A stretch of 16,966 bases of DNA from Planctomycetota bacterium. GTDB taxonomy: Bacteria; Planctomycetota; Planctomycetia; Pirellulales; UBA1268. This document shows, in pieces, positions 6,690 through 13,800 of this stretch. The position numbers were made by a program, and so were the translations under genes. Each line of letters opens with the position of its first letter. Position 1 is the first letter of the stretch. The notes under the pieces were generated by a model. It was not told where the DNA came from and ran no database searches. It saw nothing but the letters and a program-made list of their open reading frames with translations. Where the stretch lies: NCBI GenBank assembly GCA_027622795.1, contig JAQBZA010000024.1:1-16966 (forward strand), written 5' to 3'.

Positions 6690-6723
6690 GCTGCCGCTCC
6701 TTCGGGGGCGGCAGCTTTGTTTT
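6690..6723 (+). terminator. Strong intrinsic (rho-independent) terminator
   Basis: An 11-bp stem, GCTGCCGCTCC (6690-6700) with GGGGCGGCAGC (6705-6715), one G-U pair, is closed by a stable TTCG tetraloop and followed at once by TTTGTTTT. Direction is plus, so it must end a transcript arising between the RidA-family start and this point, where no ordinary gene is seen. It lies 25 bp before the DUF5522 start and would reduce transcription into that gene unless the hairpin is prevented from forming. Confidence 0.85.
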
Positions 6724-6748
6724 GGGATGTTCAAGATCTGCGATCGCC

Positions 6749-6940
6749 ATGCCACCACAAGAACCAAAGCCGGCCCAGAAAGCCGTCCCGCAGCAGCCAG
6801 ACGCGTATCTGGAAAATGGCCTGGTCGTTTTCACGGCCGCCCATCACCTGAAACGCGGATCTTGCTGTGGCTCTGGGTGTCGGCACTGTCCCTATGAGCC
6901 CCGGCATATTCAGGGCACCAAGAAAGTTCGAGGACTGAAC

Positions 6941-6943
<3 letters not shown>
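6749..6943 (+). CDS. Small cysteine-rich DUF5522 protein
   Basis: A 64-residue protein with a disordered proline-rich start (PPQEPKPAQ) and the DUF5522 signature: ENGLVVFTAAHHLKRG at 22-37 followed by the cysteine cluster CCGSGCRHCP at 39-48. The four cysteines (39, 40, 44, 47) and His46 suggest metal binding, possibly zinc or an iron-sulfur centre, but the family has no established function. I chose the ATG at 6749; the frame is open upstream to 6677, but that would cross the terminator hairpin at 6690-6723 and is unlike the family. There is no clear ribosome-binding site. The stop codon (6941-6943) overlaps the last three bases of the convergent tRNA gene. Confidence 0.8.
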
Positions 6944-7000
<57 letters not shown>

Positions 7001-7013
<13 letters not shown>

Positions 7014-7030
7014 GCAGGCTTGTTTTATAG
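7001..7030. repeat. Imperfect direct repeat, copy A (tRNA 5' end and promoter)
   Basis: These 30 bases cover the tRNA's 5' acceptor strand, the beginning of its D stem and its -10 region. They match 7883-7912 at 25 of 30 positions in direct orientation, including the uninterrupted core TACGGGCCCGC. The two copies are 882 bp apart and bracket the toxin-antitoxin genes. Confidence 0.7.
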
Positions 7031-7051
7031 GGCTTTTAACCGGTGCGACAA
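7024..7051 (-). promoter_or_regulatory. Candidate tRNA promoter
   Basis: On minus, TTGTCG (7051-7046) and TATAAA (7029-7024) are 16 bases apart, and the -10 box ends 10 bases before the first tRNA base, a normal arrangement for a stable RNA gene. The -10 segment is retained in the second repeat copy near 7906-7911 as TATAGA. Confidence 0.45.
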
Positions 7052-7095
7052 CTCAAGGACGAAGACAACGGAGCCTCGGGTGGTCTGTCACGTTG

Positions 7096-7494
7096 TCAGG
7101 TCCTCCGCGGCTTGGGTGCGACGAGCTCCACGCATTCACCGTATCCGGTGAGGATGGAGTCATTTGTGAGCAGAAGCAGTGGTTCCGTTTTCGCCTGAGC
7201 AACGAGCATCCGGTCGAATGGATCCGCGTGGAGTGCCGGTAGGCGGATGACTGCTGCCGTATGCTCGCCTGTGATCGGGAGAAGCGTGAAGCCCGCAGGC
7301 TCGATCTCTACCAGAAGTTCAGCGGGCTCAGCCGCCAACTTTCCCAGGGCAGCCTTGATGCTTACCTCCCAAATGGACGCCGCGCTCACAAACACCTCGG
7401 CTGCATCGATCCGGCGCCGGGCTGCTGGCGGCAGCTTTCGTGGCTCCGCGACCGCCCAGAGCAGAAGGTGAGTGTCGAGAAGAATCCGGCTCAC
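7096..7494 (-). CDS. vapC: PIN-domain ribonuclease toxin, VapC family
   Basis: This 132-residue protein is a type II toxin of the VapC family, Mg-dependent RNases that cut tRNA or rRNA when freed from the antitoxin. Acidic PIN residues are in place: Asp7 in LLDTHLLLW, Glu43 in SIWEVSIKAALGKL, Asp94 in HADPFDRMLVAQA, and Asp112 in LLTNDSIL. LDTHLLLW with DPFDRML is the common subgroup paired with Phd-type antitoxins. It starts at GTG 7494, which overlaps the antitoxin stop as GTGA, so the two are translationally coupled with the antitoxin first. Length and residues are normal, so it appears intact. Confidence 0.93.
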   Translation of the reverse strand: MSRILLDTHLLLWAVAEPRKLPPAARRRIDAAEVFVSAASIWEVSIKAALGKLAAEPAELLVEIEPAGFTLLPITGEHTAAVIRLPALHADPFDRMLVAQAKTEPLLLLTNDSILTGYGECVELVAPKPRRT

Positions 7495-7733
7495 GACCGA
7501 CCCTCGAAGGCGGCAATCTGGCTGGCGTCGAGGGGCGCATTGAAGTCGTCGGGCACCCGGAACCGTCCCTTGAGCCCGCCGAGCCGCTTGGGCCGCGGTT
7601 TCGTCTCGATCGGCACCAGCCGCGCGACCTGTCGGCCCGCCTTGGCGATGATGACCTCCCGACCGGCGGCCGCTTCGTCAACGATCTTCGAAAGGTGCGT
7701 TTTCGCGTGGTGGATGTTGACGACCATGGCCAT
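7491..7733 (-). CDS. Phd/YefM-family antitoxin of the VapC toxin
   Basis: An 80-residue antitoxin. The N-terminal Phd/YefM DNA-binding part runs from VVNIHHAKTHLSKIVDEA to GREVIIAKAGRQVARLVPI, and the C-terminal part (RLGGLKGRFRVPDDFNAPL, then AAFEGR) is the toxin-neutralising tail usual for VapC partners. Such proteins bind an operator at their own promoter, more tightly with the toxin. I chose ATG 7733; another ATG two codons in (7727) is equally good, and translation from further upstream (7844) is unlike the family. GAGG lies eight bases before 7733. The candidate promoter and operator at 7779-7811 sit just upstream. Confidence 0.9.
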   Translation of the reverse strand: MAMVVNIHHAKTHLSKIVDEAAAGREVIIAKAGRQVARLVPIETKPRPKRLGGLKGRFRVPDDFNAPLDASQIAAFEGRS

Positions 7734-7778
7734 GGGATATGCCTCGCGGAGGCGCGGGTTGAAGAACAATGCAACTAA

Positions 7779-7811
7779 ACTAAGCCTAGTCCACAGGAGG
7801 TTGGCGGGCAA
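7779..7811 (-). promoter_or_regulatory. Candidate promoter and operator of the toxin-antitoxin operon
   Basis: On minus, TTGCCC (7811-7806) and TAGGCT (7788-7783) are exactly 17 bases apart. The -10 box lies inside a near-perfect palindrome at 7779-7790 (ACTA and TAGT arms, 10 of 12 positions symmetrical), as expected for a site where the antitoxin would block its own promoter. The start would be about 45 bases before the antitoxin ATG. Confidence 0.4.
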
Positions 7812-7882
7812 GGCAGAGCGGGTCGCGGAGTGGAGGTTGCTCACCGTTGGCGTCCTCCGCGATGCCGAGGTTGCTGCGCATG

Positions 7883-7912
7883 GAGTTACGGGCCCGCTAA
7901 CTTGTTCTATAG
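7883..7912. repeat. Imperfect direct repeat, copy B (truncated tRNA remnant)
   Basis: This is the second copy of the 7001-7030 repeat. It keeps the first nine bases of the tRNA (GGGCCCGTA on minus) and part of the upstream promoter, but the sequence further left does not continue as tRNA, so it is a fragment rather than a gene. The channel-like gene begins 51 bases to its right. Confidence 0.65.
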
Positions 7913-7963
7913 GCTATGTCCAGTCCCGTGTGCCACGGGGCGACGCCAGCCGGAGCCACCTTT

Positions 7964-8419
7964 ATGCATGCCACGATGTGGGAAGCCATCCTCGCCGGCA
8001 TTCTCACGATGAGCCTCTGCCTTAGCATTCATGCCCTCTTTATGTTCGCCGTGCTGCGCTCGCAGGTGCACTTCCGCCACCGGTTTCCCAAAGTCACCGG
8101 GATCAGTCTGGTGGTGCCGTCGATTCTCCTGGCCACGGTGCTGATCGTCATCTCGAGTGTCCTTCAGATCGCGATCTGGGCGGGCATCTGCTGGACGACC
8201 GGTCACTTCGACTCGTTCCGCGATGCGTCCTATTTTGCAGGCACGACATACACGACGCTCGGATCGGGCAATCAGCCGCTCGGCCCGCCCTATCGGATCT
8301 TCGAGCCGCTGGCCGCCATGAACGGCATGCTGGCGGCCGGGCTCAACACGGCGATCCTGTTCGCGATCCTGTCGAACCTCGGCCGGAAGCGGTCTGGCCT
8401 CGATGAGTTTTTTGCGTGA
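7964..8419 (+). CDS. Membrane protein resembling a potassium channel pore domain
   Basis: This 151-residue protein has hydrophobic helices at about 6-31, 46-77 and 114-139. Between the second and third is a P-loop-like segment, ASYFAGTTYTTLGSGN at 88-103, followed by PYRIFEPLAAMNGM. That order (membrane helix, pore loop, inner helix) and the phrase TYTTLG are those of the Ion_trans_2 channel family. The filter, however, reads TLGSGN rather than TVGYGD or TLGYGD, so potassium selectivity is doubtful. There is no RCK or other cytoplasmic domain. I chose ATG 7964, which has GGAG eight bases before it; the frame also opens at 7916, within the run-out of repeat copy B. An ATG at 7976 is a further alternative. 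It converges on hflC. Confidence 0.72.
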   Translation: MHATMWEAILAGILTMSLCLSIHALFMFAVLRSQVHFRHRFPKVTGISLVVPSILLATVLIVISSVLQIAIWAGICWTTGHFDSFRDASYFAGTTYTTLGSGNQPLGPPYRIFEPLAAMNGMLAAGLNTAILFAILSNLGRKRSGLDEFFA

Positions 8420-8436
8420 GGGACAGACGGGGCAGC

Positions 8437-8454
8437 GACAGGCTGAAGCCTGTC
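8437..8454. repeat. Perfect 8-bp inverted repeat between convergent genes
   Basis: GACAGGCT and AGCCTGTC are separated by two bases, and CTAC follows. It lies between the channel-like gene and hflC and abuts the hflC stop codon (8457-8455). It could fold on either strand and act as a bidirectional transcription end, though neither side has a T run. I recall very similar ACAGGCT...AGCCTGT palindromes scattered through planctomycete genomes, so a dispersed REP-like element is an alternative. Confidence 0.55.
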
Positions 8455-9477
8455 CTACTCGGACTGTTTGAGCAGGCGGAAGAGATCGCTGTCGGTCGTG
8501 AGGATCAGCGTGGCATCGCGGCCGAGTGTCTCTTTGTAGGTGTCGAGTGTCTTCACAAACCCGTAGAAGTCGGCTGCTTTGGGGCTCGACGTATAGGCTT
8601 CAGCATAGATCTCCGATGCCGCGGCGTCGGCCATACCCTTGATCTCCTCCACCTGGCGGTAGGCATCAGATTCGATCCGCCGCAGGTCGCGCTCCTTCCG
8701 GCCCTCGATTTTCGCTGCCTCGCCAGCCCCCTCCGACCGAAACCGCTCCGCGATCTGCATCCGCTCCGACCGCATCCGGTCGTAGATCTTTTCGATCACT
8801 TCCTGCTTGTAGTTGATTCGCTTGACCCGCACGTCGAGCAACTCGATTCCCCAGATGCCCACCTTCTTGGAGGCGGCGTCGAGGATCTGATCCTCGAGCG
8901 TCTCGCGACCAAACCGAATGGGTGGGAGGCCCGCCAAGACCACGCCAGCCTCGGCGAGGGTGGCGTCTTGTTCGGGCTGGCGGTCCTTGTCGGATCGCAC
9001 CACCTCGATCAGGTCATGCCGCGCGATCACGTTGCGGGTCTCGCTGCCGATGATGTCGTCGAGCCGAGACAGGGCGCTCCGCTCGTCTCGCAGGCTCTGG
9101 AAGTATTTCAACGGGTCGGAAATCCGCCAGCGGCCGAAGGTGTCGACCACCACGAAGAGTTTGTCGCGGGTGGTCATCTCGCTGGGCTGGCCATCCCACT
9201 CCAGAATCCGCTTCTCAAAGCGGTTGGCCGTCTGCACGAAGGGCAGCTTGAAGTGGAGCCCGGCGCCGGAGGAATCGGTTGCACTGTTGATCGGCTCCCC
9301 GATCGGCCGGCCGAATTGCGTCAGCACCACCTGTTCGGTCTCATCGACGGTGTAGGCACAGCCGAAGATCGCGATCGCCAGCAGCACCGCCAGGAGCCCT
9401 CCGAGCGGGGAGAACACCATGTCGGCGAGCCGACGGAGAAATTGGACCAGCGGGTGATTGATCGGGAGGCGATCCAT
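8455..9477 (-). CDS. hflC: HflC, SPFH-domain subunit of the FtsH-modulating complex
   Basis: A 340-residue band 7/SPFH protein. A single N-terminal membrane helix (about 21-41, LGGLLAVLLAIAIFGC) is followed by the SPFH domain beginning YTVDETEQVVLTQFGRPIG, with GLHFKLPFVQ, then MTTRDKLFVVVDTFGRWRI, the usual HflC progression. After it comes a charged, alanine-rich coiled coil (about 240-300, including RSERMQIAERFRSEG) and a C-terminal segment. With HflK it forms a large membrane cage around the AAA protease FtsH and modulates its activity; no ftsH is in this window. I chose ATG 9477, four bases after the hflK stop, which makes the pair co-transcribed and probably coupled; the frame extends to 9525 but would then overlap hflK with unrelated sequence. 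Confidence 0.93.
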   Translation of the reverse strand: MDRLPINHPLVQFLRRLADMVFSPLGGLLAVLLAIAIFGCAYTVDETEQVVLTQFGRPIGEPINSATDSSGAGLHFKLPFVQTANRFEKRILEWDGQPSEMTTRDKLFVVVDTFGRWRISDPLKYFQSLRDERSALSRLDDIIGSETRNVIARHDLIEVVRSDKDRQPEQDATLAEAGVVLAGLPPIRFGRETLEDQILDAASKKVGIWGIELLDVRVKRINYKQEVIEKIYDRMRSERMQIAERFRSEGAGEAAKIEGRKERDLRRIESDAYRQVEEIKGMADAAASEIYAEAYTSSPKAADFYGFVKTLDTYKETLGRDATLILTTDSDLFRLLKQSE

Positions 9478-9481
9478 GGCG

Positions 9482-10504
9482 TCACTTCCTCGGCTGCGGA
9501 GCCTGGGGAACGAAGGGCTGCACATTCATCAGCGGGAGAAACTGCTTGGCGTCAGCATCGAGGATCACCTTGCCGCCCAGCTTCGGCAGCACCTCGCCGA
9601 GCGTTTCGAGATAGAGCCGCTGCCGGGTCACCTCGGGGGCCTTTTCATACTGCTCGAGCAAGGCACTGAAGCGGGCCACGTCGCCCTTCGCCTCGTTGAC
9701 CCGCTGGAGCGCGTACCCCTCGGCCTCGCTGAGCTGCCGTTGGGCCTCGCCGCTGGCACGCGGCACCACTTTGTTGTATTCGCCGTTGGCCTGGTTGATC
9801 ATCTGCTCCCGTTCCTGCTGAGCGCGATTGACCTCCTCGAAGGCCTGCTGCACGGGGCGGGGCGGGTAGACGTTCTTGAGCTGCACCTGCTGGACCCGCA
9901 GCCCCATGTGGAGCTCCGCCACGAGTTGCTGAAGGTTTGTGATGGCCTCGTTTTCGATGCCCTGCCGGCCGATCGTGAGCACTTCGTCGATCGTGCGATC
10001 GCCGATCACCTCCCGCATCACGCTCTCCGAAAAGTCACGAAGCGTGGGGCCGGGCTCCCGATGGTTGAAGAGGAACTGCTCGGGATCGCTGATCTCATAT
10101 TGCACCACCCACTCCACGTGGGCCGCGTTGAGATCACCCGTGACCATGTCGCTTTCCGCCTTGGCGTCGCCCGAAAACTGATCCCGCTGCGTGGCCCCGG
10201 AGGTGCCGAAGCCAAACTCCATCTTGAGCTGCCGTTTCACCGGCAATACGGTCACGGAGTCGATGCCGAAGGGGAGCTTAAATCGCAGGCCGGGGCCGAC
10301 AGTGCCGATGAATTTTCCGAAGCGTTGCACCACGCCCACGCTTTCGGGGCCGACGGTGTAGACGCCACGGGCCAAGCCGGCCACGAGGGCGACCAGCAGC
10401 GCCGCCGCCAGCACGAGCGACACGGGCAGCCCCCCACCAAGCGACGGGAATTGTGGTCCCCGGGGAAACTGAGGTGGGTCTGGAAAACGTGGGAATTGAT
10501 TCAT
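9482..10504 (-). CDS. hflK: HflK, SPFH-domain subunit of the FtsH-modulating complex
   Basis: A 340-residue partner of HflC. A proline-rich cytoplasmic start (FPRFPDPPQFPRGPQFP) precedes one membrane helix at about 25-46. The SPFH domain begins VYTVGPESVGVVQRFGK and continues through PGLRFKLPFG, GDLNAAHVEWVVQYEI and RTIDEVLTIGR, motifs typical of HflK rather than HflC. LKNVYPPRPVQQAFEEVNRA leads into a coiled coil rich in Gln, Glu and Ala (about 225-290). It is first in the operon, the common order for this pair. ATG 10504 is used; only a weak AGGG is seen upstream. No frameshift or missing part is apparent. Confidence 0.95.
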   Translation of the reverse strand: MNQFPRFPDPPQFPRGPQFPSLGGGLPVSLVLAAALLVALVAGLARGVYTVGPESVGVVQRFGKFIGTVGPGLRFKLPFGIDSVTVLPVKRQLKMEFGFGTSGATQRDQFSGDAKAESDMVTGDLNAAHVEWVVQYEISDPEQFLFNHREPGPTLRDFSESVMREVIGDRTIDEVLTIGRQGIENEAITNLQQLVAELHMGLRVQQVQLKNVYPPRPVQQAFEEVNRAQQEREQMINQANGEYNKVVPRASGEAQRQLSEAEGYALQRVNEAKGDVARFSALLEQYEKAPEVTRQRLYLETLGEVLPKLGGKVILDADAKQFLPLMNVQPFVPQAPQPRK

Positions 10505-10819
10505 GCGTCCACCCTAACCTCATCAGAGGTGGAAGTCGAATCGCCATTTGATTCGTGCATGAGGGGGGAATTCAAATTGACGGGATTTTGCCGACCGAGC
10601 GTTGAGTCAGGCGGCATGGTGTCGGTGGCTCGAGATTCCGCTCGATGCTATAAAGTGTTGAGTTCGTTGAGTTGGCAGTGTTCCCCATCCCGCCGATCGA
10701 TCCCCGGTCACCCTTTCCCCGAAAAGACAAATGTGGGGGTCCGCGTCAGTGCAACCGCTTTCGACAGCGTGCTGACGGCGACGCGGGTGTTTCCCTGAGG
10801 CCTCACTTGGAGGTTGTCG
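10505..10819. other. 315-bp divergent intergenic region
   Basis: This separates the starts of hflK (minus) and the PSCyt1 gene (plus) and should hold both promoters. For the plus direction an extended -10 element, TG-C-TATAAA at 10646-10654, is visible without a good -35. The heptamer GTTGAGT occurs three times (10601, 10657, 10666). I see no credible coding frame, tRNA or terminator in it. Confidence 0.6.
10646..10654 (+). promoter_or_regulatory. Candidate extended -10 promoter of the PSCyt1-DUF1501 operon
   Basis: TGCTATAAA fits the extended -10 consensus TGnTATAAT at all but one position. The -35 region is poor. Transcription from about 10661 would give a leader near 160 bases. The tandem GTTGAGTT repeats begin three bases after this box, where a repressor or other regulator could act. 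Confidence 0.3.
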
Positions 10820-13800
10820 ATGAAACACTCTCGTGCCTGGATGGCGTTGCCTGCGGTGGCAATCGTCACCGTGGCCACTTCCGCGCCGGCTGCCGGGCCA
10901 GACTTCGCCCGGGAAGTGCGGCCGGTTCTTTCCAATCGCTGCTTCAAATGCCACGGGCCCGATGAGGAGCATCAGGAGGCGGGGCTGCGGCTCGATCTTC
11001 GCGAGGCCGCCATTGCCGAGCTTGACAGCGGTACACGGGCGATCGTGCCCGGCCATCCCGACGACAGCGAGGTGATCGCCCGCATCACGAGCACTGATCC
11101 CGATCTCGTGATGCCGCCGCCCCATACCAAGGTGTCGCTCTCCGATGGCGAGAAGCGGATCCTCACGGAGTGGATCGCCGCCGGCGCGGAGTATGCCCCT
11201 CACTGGGCGTTTGTCAGGCCTGCGAAGCCCACGGTGCCGCCGGTCGCTTCCCCACCGTCGGGCTGGGCGAGCAATCCGATCGACGCCTTCGTGCTCGCCC
11301 GCCTTGAGCAGGAAAACCTGGCCCCGAGCCCGGCGGCCGACAAGGCGACTCTCTGCCGCAGGGTGTATCTCGATCTGGTTGGCCTGCCCCCATCACCGGC
11401 GGAACTCGACGCCTTCCTTGCTGACCACTCACCCGACGCCTACGAAAGGCTCGTCGATCGACTGCTGGCCAGCCCCCGCTATGGTGAGCGGTGGGCCCGT
11501 CGCTGGCTCGATCTGGCCCGCTATGCCGATACCAACGGCTACGAGAAGGATCGCCCGCGCGAGATCTGGCCCTATCGCGACTGGGTGATCCGGGCCCTCA
11601 ACGACGACATGCCGTTTGATCAGTTCACGATTCGGCAGATTGCCGGTGACCTGCTGCCCGATGCCCGCGTCGATGATGTCATCGCGACCGGCTTCCATCG
11701 CAACACGATGCTCAACGAGGAAGGGGGCATCGACCCGCTCGAGTTTCGCTACCTCGCGATGGTCGATCGGGTGGGCACGACCGGCACCACCTGGCTCGGC
11801 CTCACGACGGCCTGCGCCCAGTGCCATACGCATAAGTTTGACCCCATCACCCATACCGACTACTTCGCCCTCATGGCGTTGCTCAACAACGCCGATGAAC
11901 CGGAGTGGCTGATCCCCGGTGCCGAACTTGATGCGCGGCGGGCCGCGGTCACGAAGAAGATCGAGGAGGCCTGGAAAGCCCTGCCGACGAAGTGGCCGCT
12001 CCCCGCCGCGGCGGAGCCAGAGCAGCTGGCCGGGTCGGGCGAGTCGGCCTCGGCACCGCCGGTGAATGAATCGAAGCGGGCCCTGCTGCTTGCCGAGCGG
12101 TTTGACGCCTGGAACCGGGAAGAGTCGCAGCGGGCTGTGGCGTGGCACGTGGCCCGGCCGACCGCCATGAAAACGAACATGCCCCATCTCGTGCCTCGTG
12201 ACGATGGCTCGATCCTCGGGAGTGGTGACGTCACCAAGAGCGATGTCTATGAACTCTCGCTGCCGGCATCAACGAAGCTGGTGCGGGCGATCCGGCTGGA
12301 GGTGTTACCCGATCCGAGCCTGCCGGCCCACGGCCCCGGCCTGTGCGCGTATGAAGGTCCGAAGGGCGACTTTTTCCTGTCTGAGTTTGAAGTGATGGGA
12401 GGCGGAGAACGCCGGATGATCGCTGCCGCAACGGATTCCTTCAGCGGGTCGCCATTTGCAAGCAAAGCCAAGGGCACGGCTGTCGCCGCGATCGATGGTG
12501 AGATGTCGAGCGGCTGGAGCACCAACGGTGAGCAGGGGCGTTCCCATGCGGCAGTGTTTCAGCTCGCTGAACCGCTGCCAGCAGGTGTGCCGCTGACGGT
12601 CACGATGCGGTTTGAGCGGCACTTCGCCTGTTCGCTTGGCTGCTTTCGCCTTTCCGTCACCGACGAGGAGAACGCCACTGCCCGCGGCCACTCGGCTGCC
12701 GAAGAGGCCGTCTTGCTCAAGCCTGCCGAAGACCGGACGGCCGCGGATCGTGAACTCGTCTTCCGGCGGTTCCTGGAGAGCGCACCGGAGCTGGCTGAGC
12801 CGATCAACCAGATTCGTGGACTGGAAAAAAGCCTCCTGAACGGCACCACGACGCTCGTCTTCAGGGAGCGGCCGGCCGACAATCCGCGGCAGACCTTTCG
12901 GCACCATCGCGGTGAGTTCACGCAGCCGAAGGAAGAGGTGGCCCCCGCCACGCCCGCTTTCCTCCCGCCGCTGCCGACCGATGCACCGGCCACTCGGCTG
13001 GCGCTGGCGAAGTGGCTGGTGTCACCTGACAACCCGCTCACTGCCCGCGTCACCGTCAACCGCCAGTGGCAGGCCTTCTTCGGTCGGGGCTTTGTGCCGT
13101 CGCTCGAGGATTTTGGCTATCAGAGCGAAATGCCGAGCCATGCCGAACTGCTCGATTGGCTCGCCGTCACCTTCATGGACGACCTCGGTTGGTCGATGAA
13201 AAAGCTTCATCAGCTGATTGTCACCAGCGGCACCTATCGGCAGGCGTCGTTCGTAACAGCTGACCTTGTCGATCGCGATCCGGGCAACATCCTGCTTGCA
13301 CGTGGGCCCCGGGTGCGGCTGGAGGCGGAGGTGATTCGCGACGCGCTGCTCAAGGCGGCCGGGCTTCTCTCCGAAAAGATGTATGGGCCGGGGGTGCGGC
13401 CACCGCAGCCGGCGGGGGTGACAGAGGTCGCCTATGGGGCGCCGAAGTGGCCGGTGAGTGGCGGCGAGGATCGCTATCGTCGCAGCGTCTACATTTATCA
13501 AAAGCGAACGGCCCCGTTTGCCATGACGACGACCTTCGATGGGCCGACGGGCGAGGCGTGCGTGCCGCGCCGCGAGGTGTCGAACTCGGCCCTCCAGGCG
13601 CTGACGCTCTTGAACGACCCGATGTTTGTGGAAATCGCGCAGGCGCTCGGTCGGGCAGTGCTGGCTGCCGGGAGCGATGACGCCACGCGGCTTCACGATC
13701 TTGGCCGCCGTGTCCTCTCCCGCGAGTTTGATGCGGAGGAACAGGCTGCCCTTGCCGCCTACCTCGCCGAACAGCGGCGGCGGCTGGCGGTCGGTGAGAT

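Larger units (their letters stand above)
6507..6723 (+). ncRNA. Candidate structured leader or small RNA ahead of the DUF5522 gene
   Basis: This stretch has no convincing long coding frame, yet it contains dense potential RNA structure ending in an intrinsic terminator. GGGCTGC (6624-6630) pairs perfectly with GCAGCCC (6666-6672), enclosing a 6-bp hairpin CGACGG/CCGTTG (6647-6652 with 6658-6663, one G-U) and a short GCC/GGC hairpin (6631-6642), which gives a three-way junction. Upstream, AAAGGAGGT at 6588-6596 is a near-perfect anti-16S match and can be masked by TTCCT (6577-6581); a GTG mini-frame of 11 codons follows. It resembles no riboswitch or housekeeping RNA that I can recognise (not tmRNA, RNase P RNA or SRP RNA). 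It could be an attenuating leader for the DUF5522 gene 25 bp downstream, or an independent small RNA. The 5' end is a guess from the candidate promoter. Confidence 0.35.

Noticed and set aside
6369..6767. A 132-codon minus frame and several plus frames across 6335-6897
   Set aside because: None resembles a known protein; the minus frame crosses the terminator hairpin. The region is better explained as a leader or RNA.
7925..7939. Hairpin CCCGTG/CACGGG before the channel-like gene
   Set aside because: Only six pairs with a three-base loop and no T run; it lies upstream of the chosen start, and I could not give it a role.
8416..9669. A 417-codon open frame on plus opposite hflC
   Set aside because: Same reason: it mirrors hflC, overlaps the other antisense frame, and its Leu/His/Arg-rich product matches no family.
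9458..10798. A 446-codon open frame on plus opposite hflK
   Set aside because: It is antisense to a gene with clear SPFH motifs and has no recognisable domain; long antisense frames are expected in high-GC DNA with strong codon bias.
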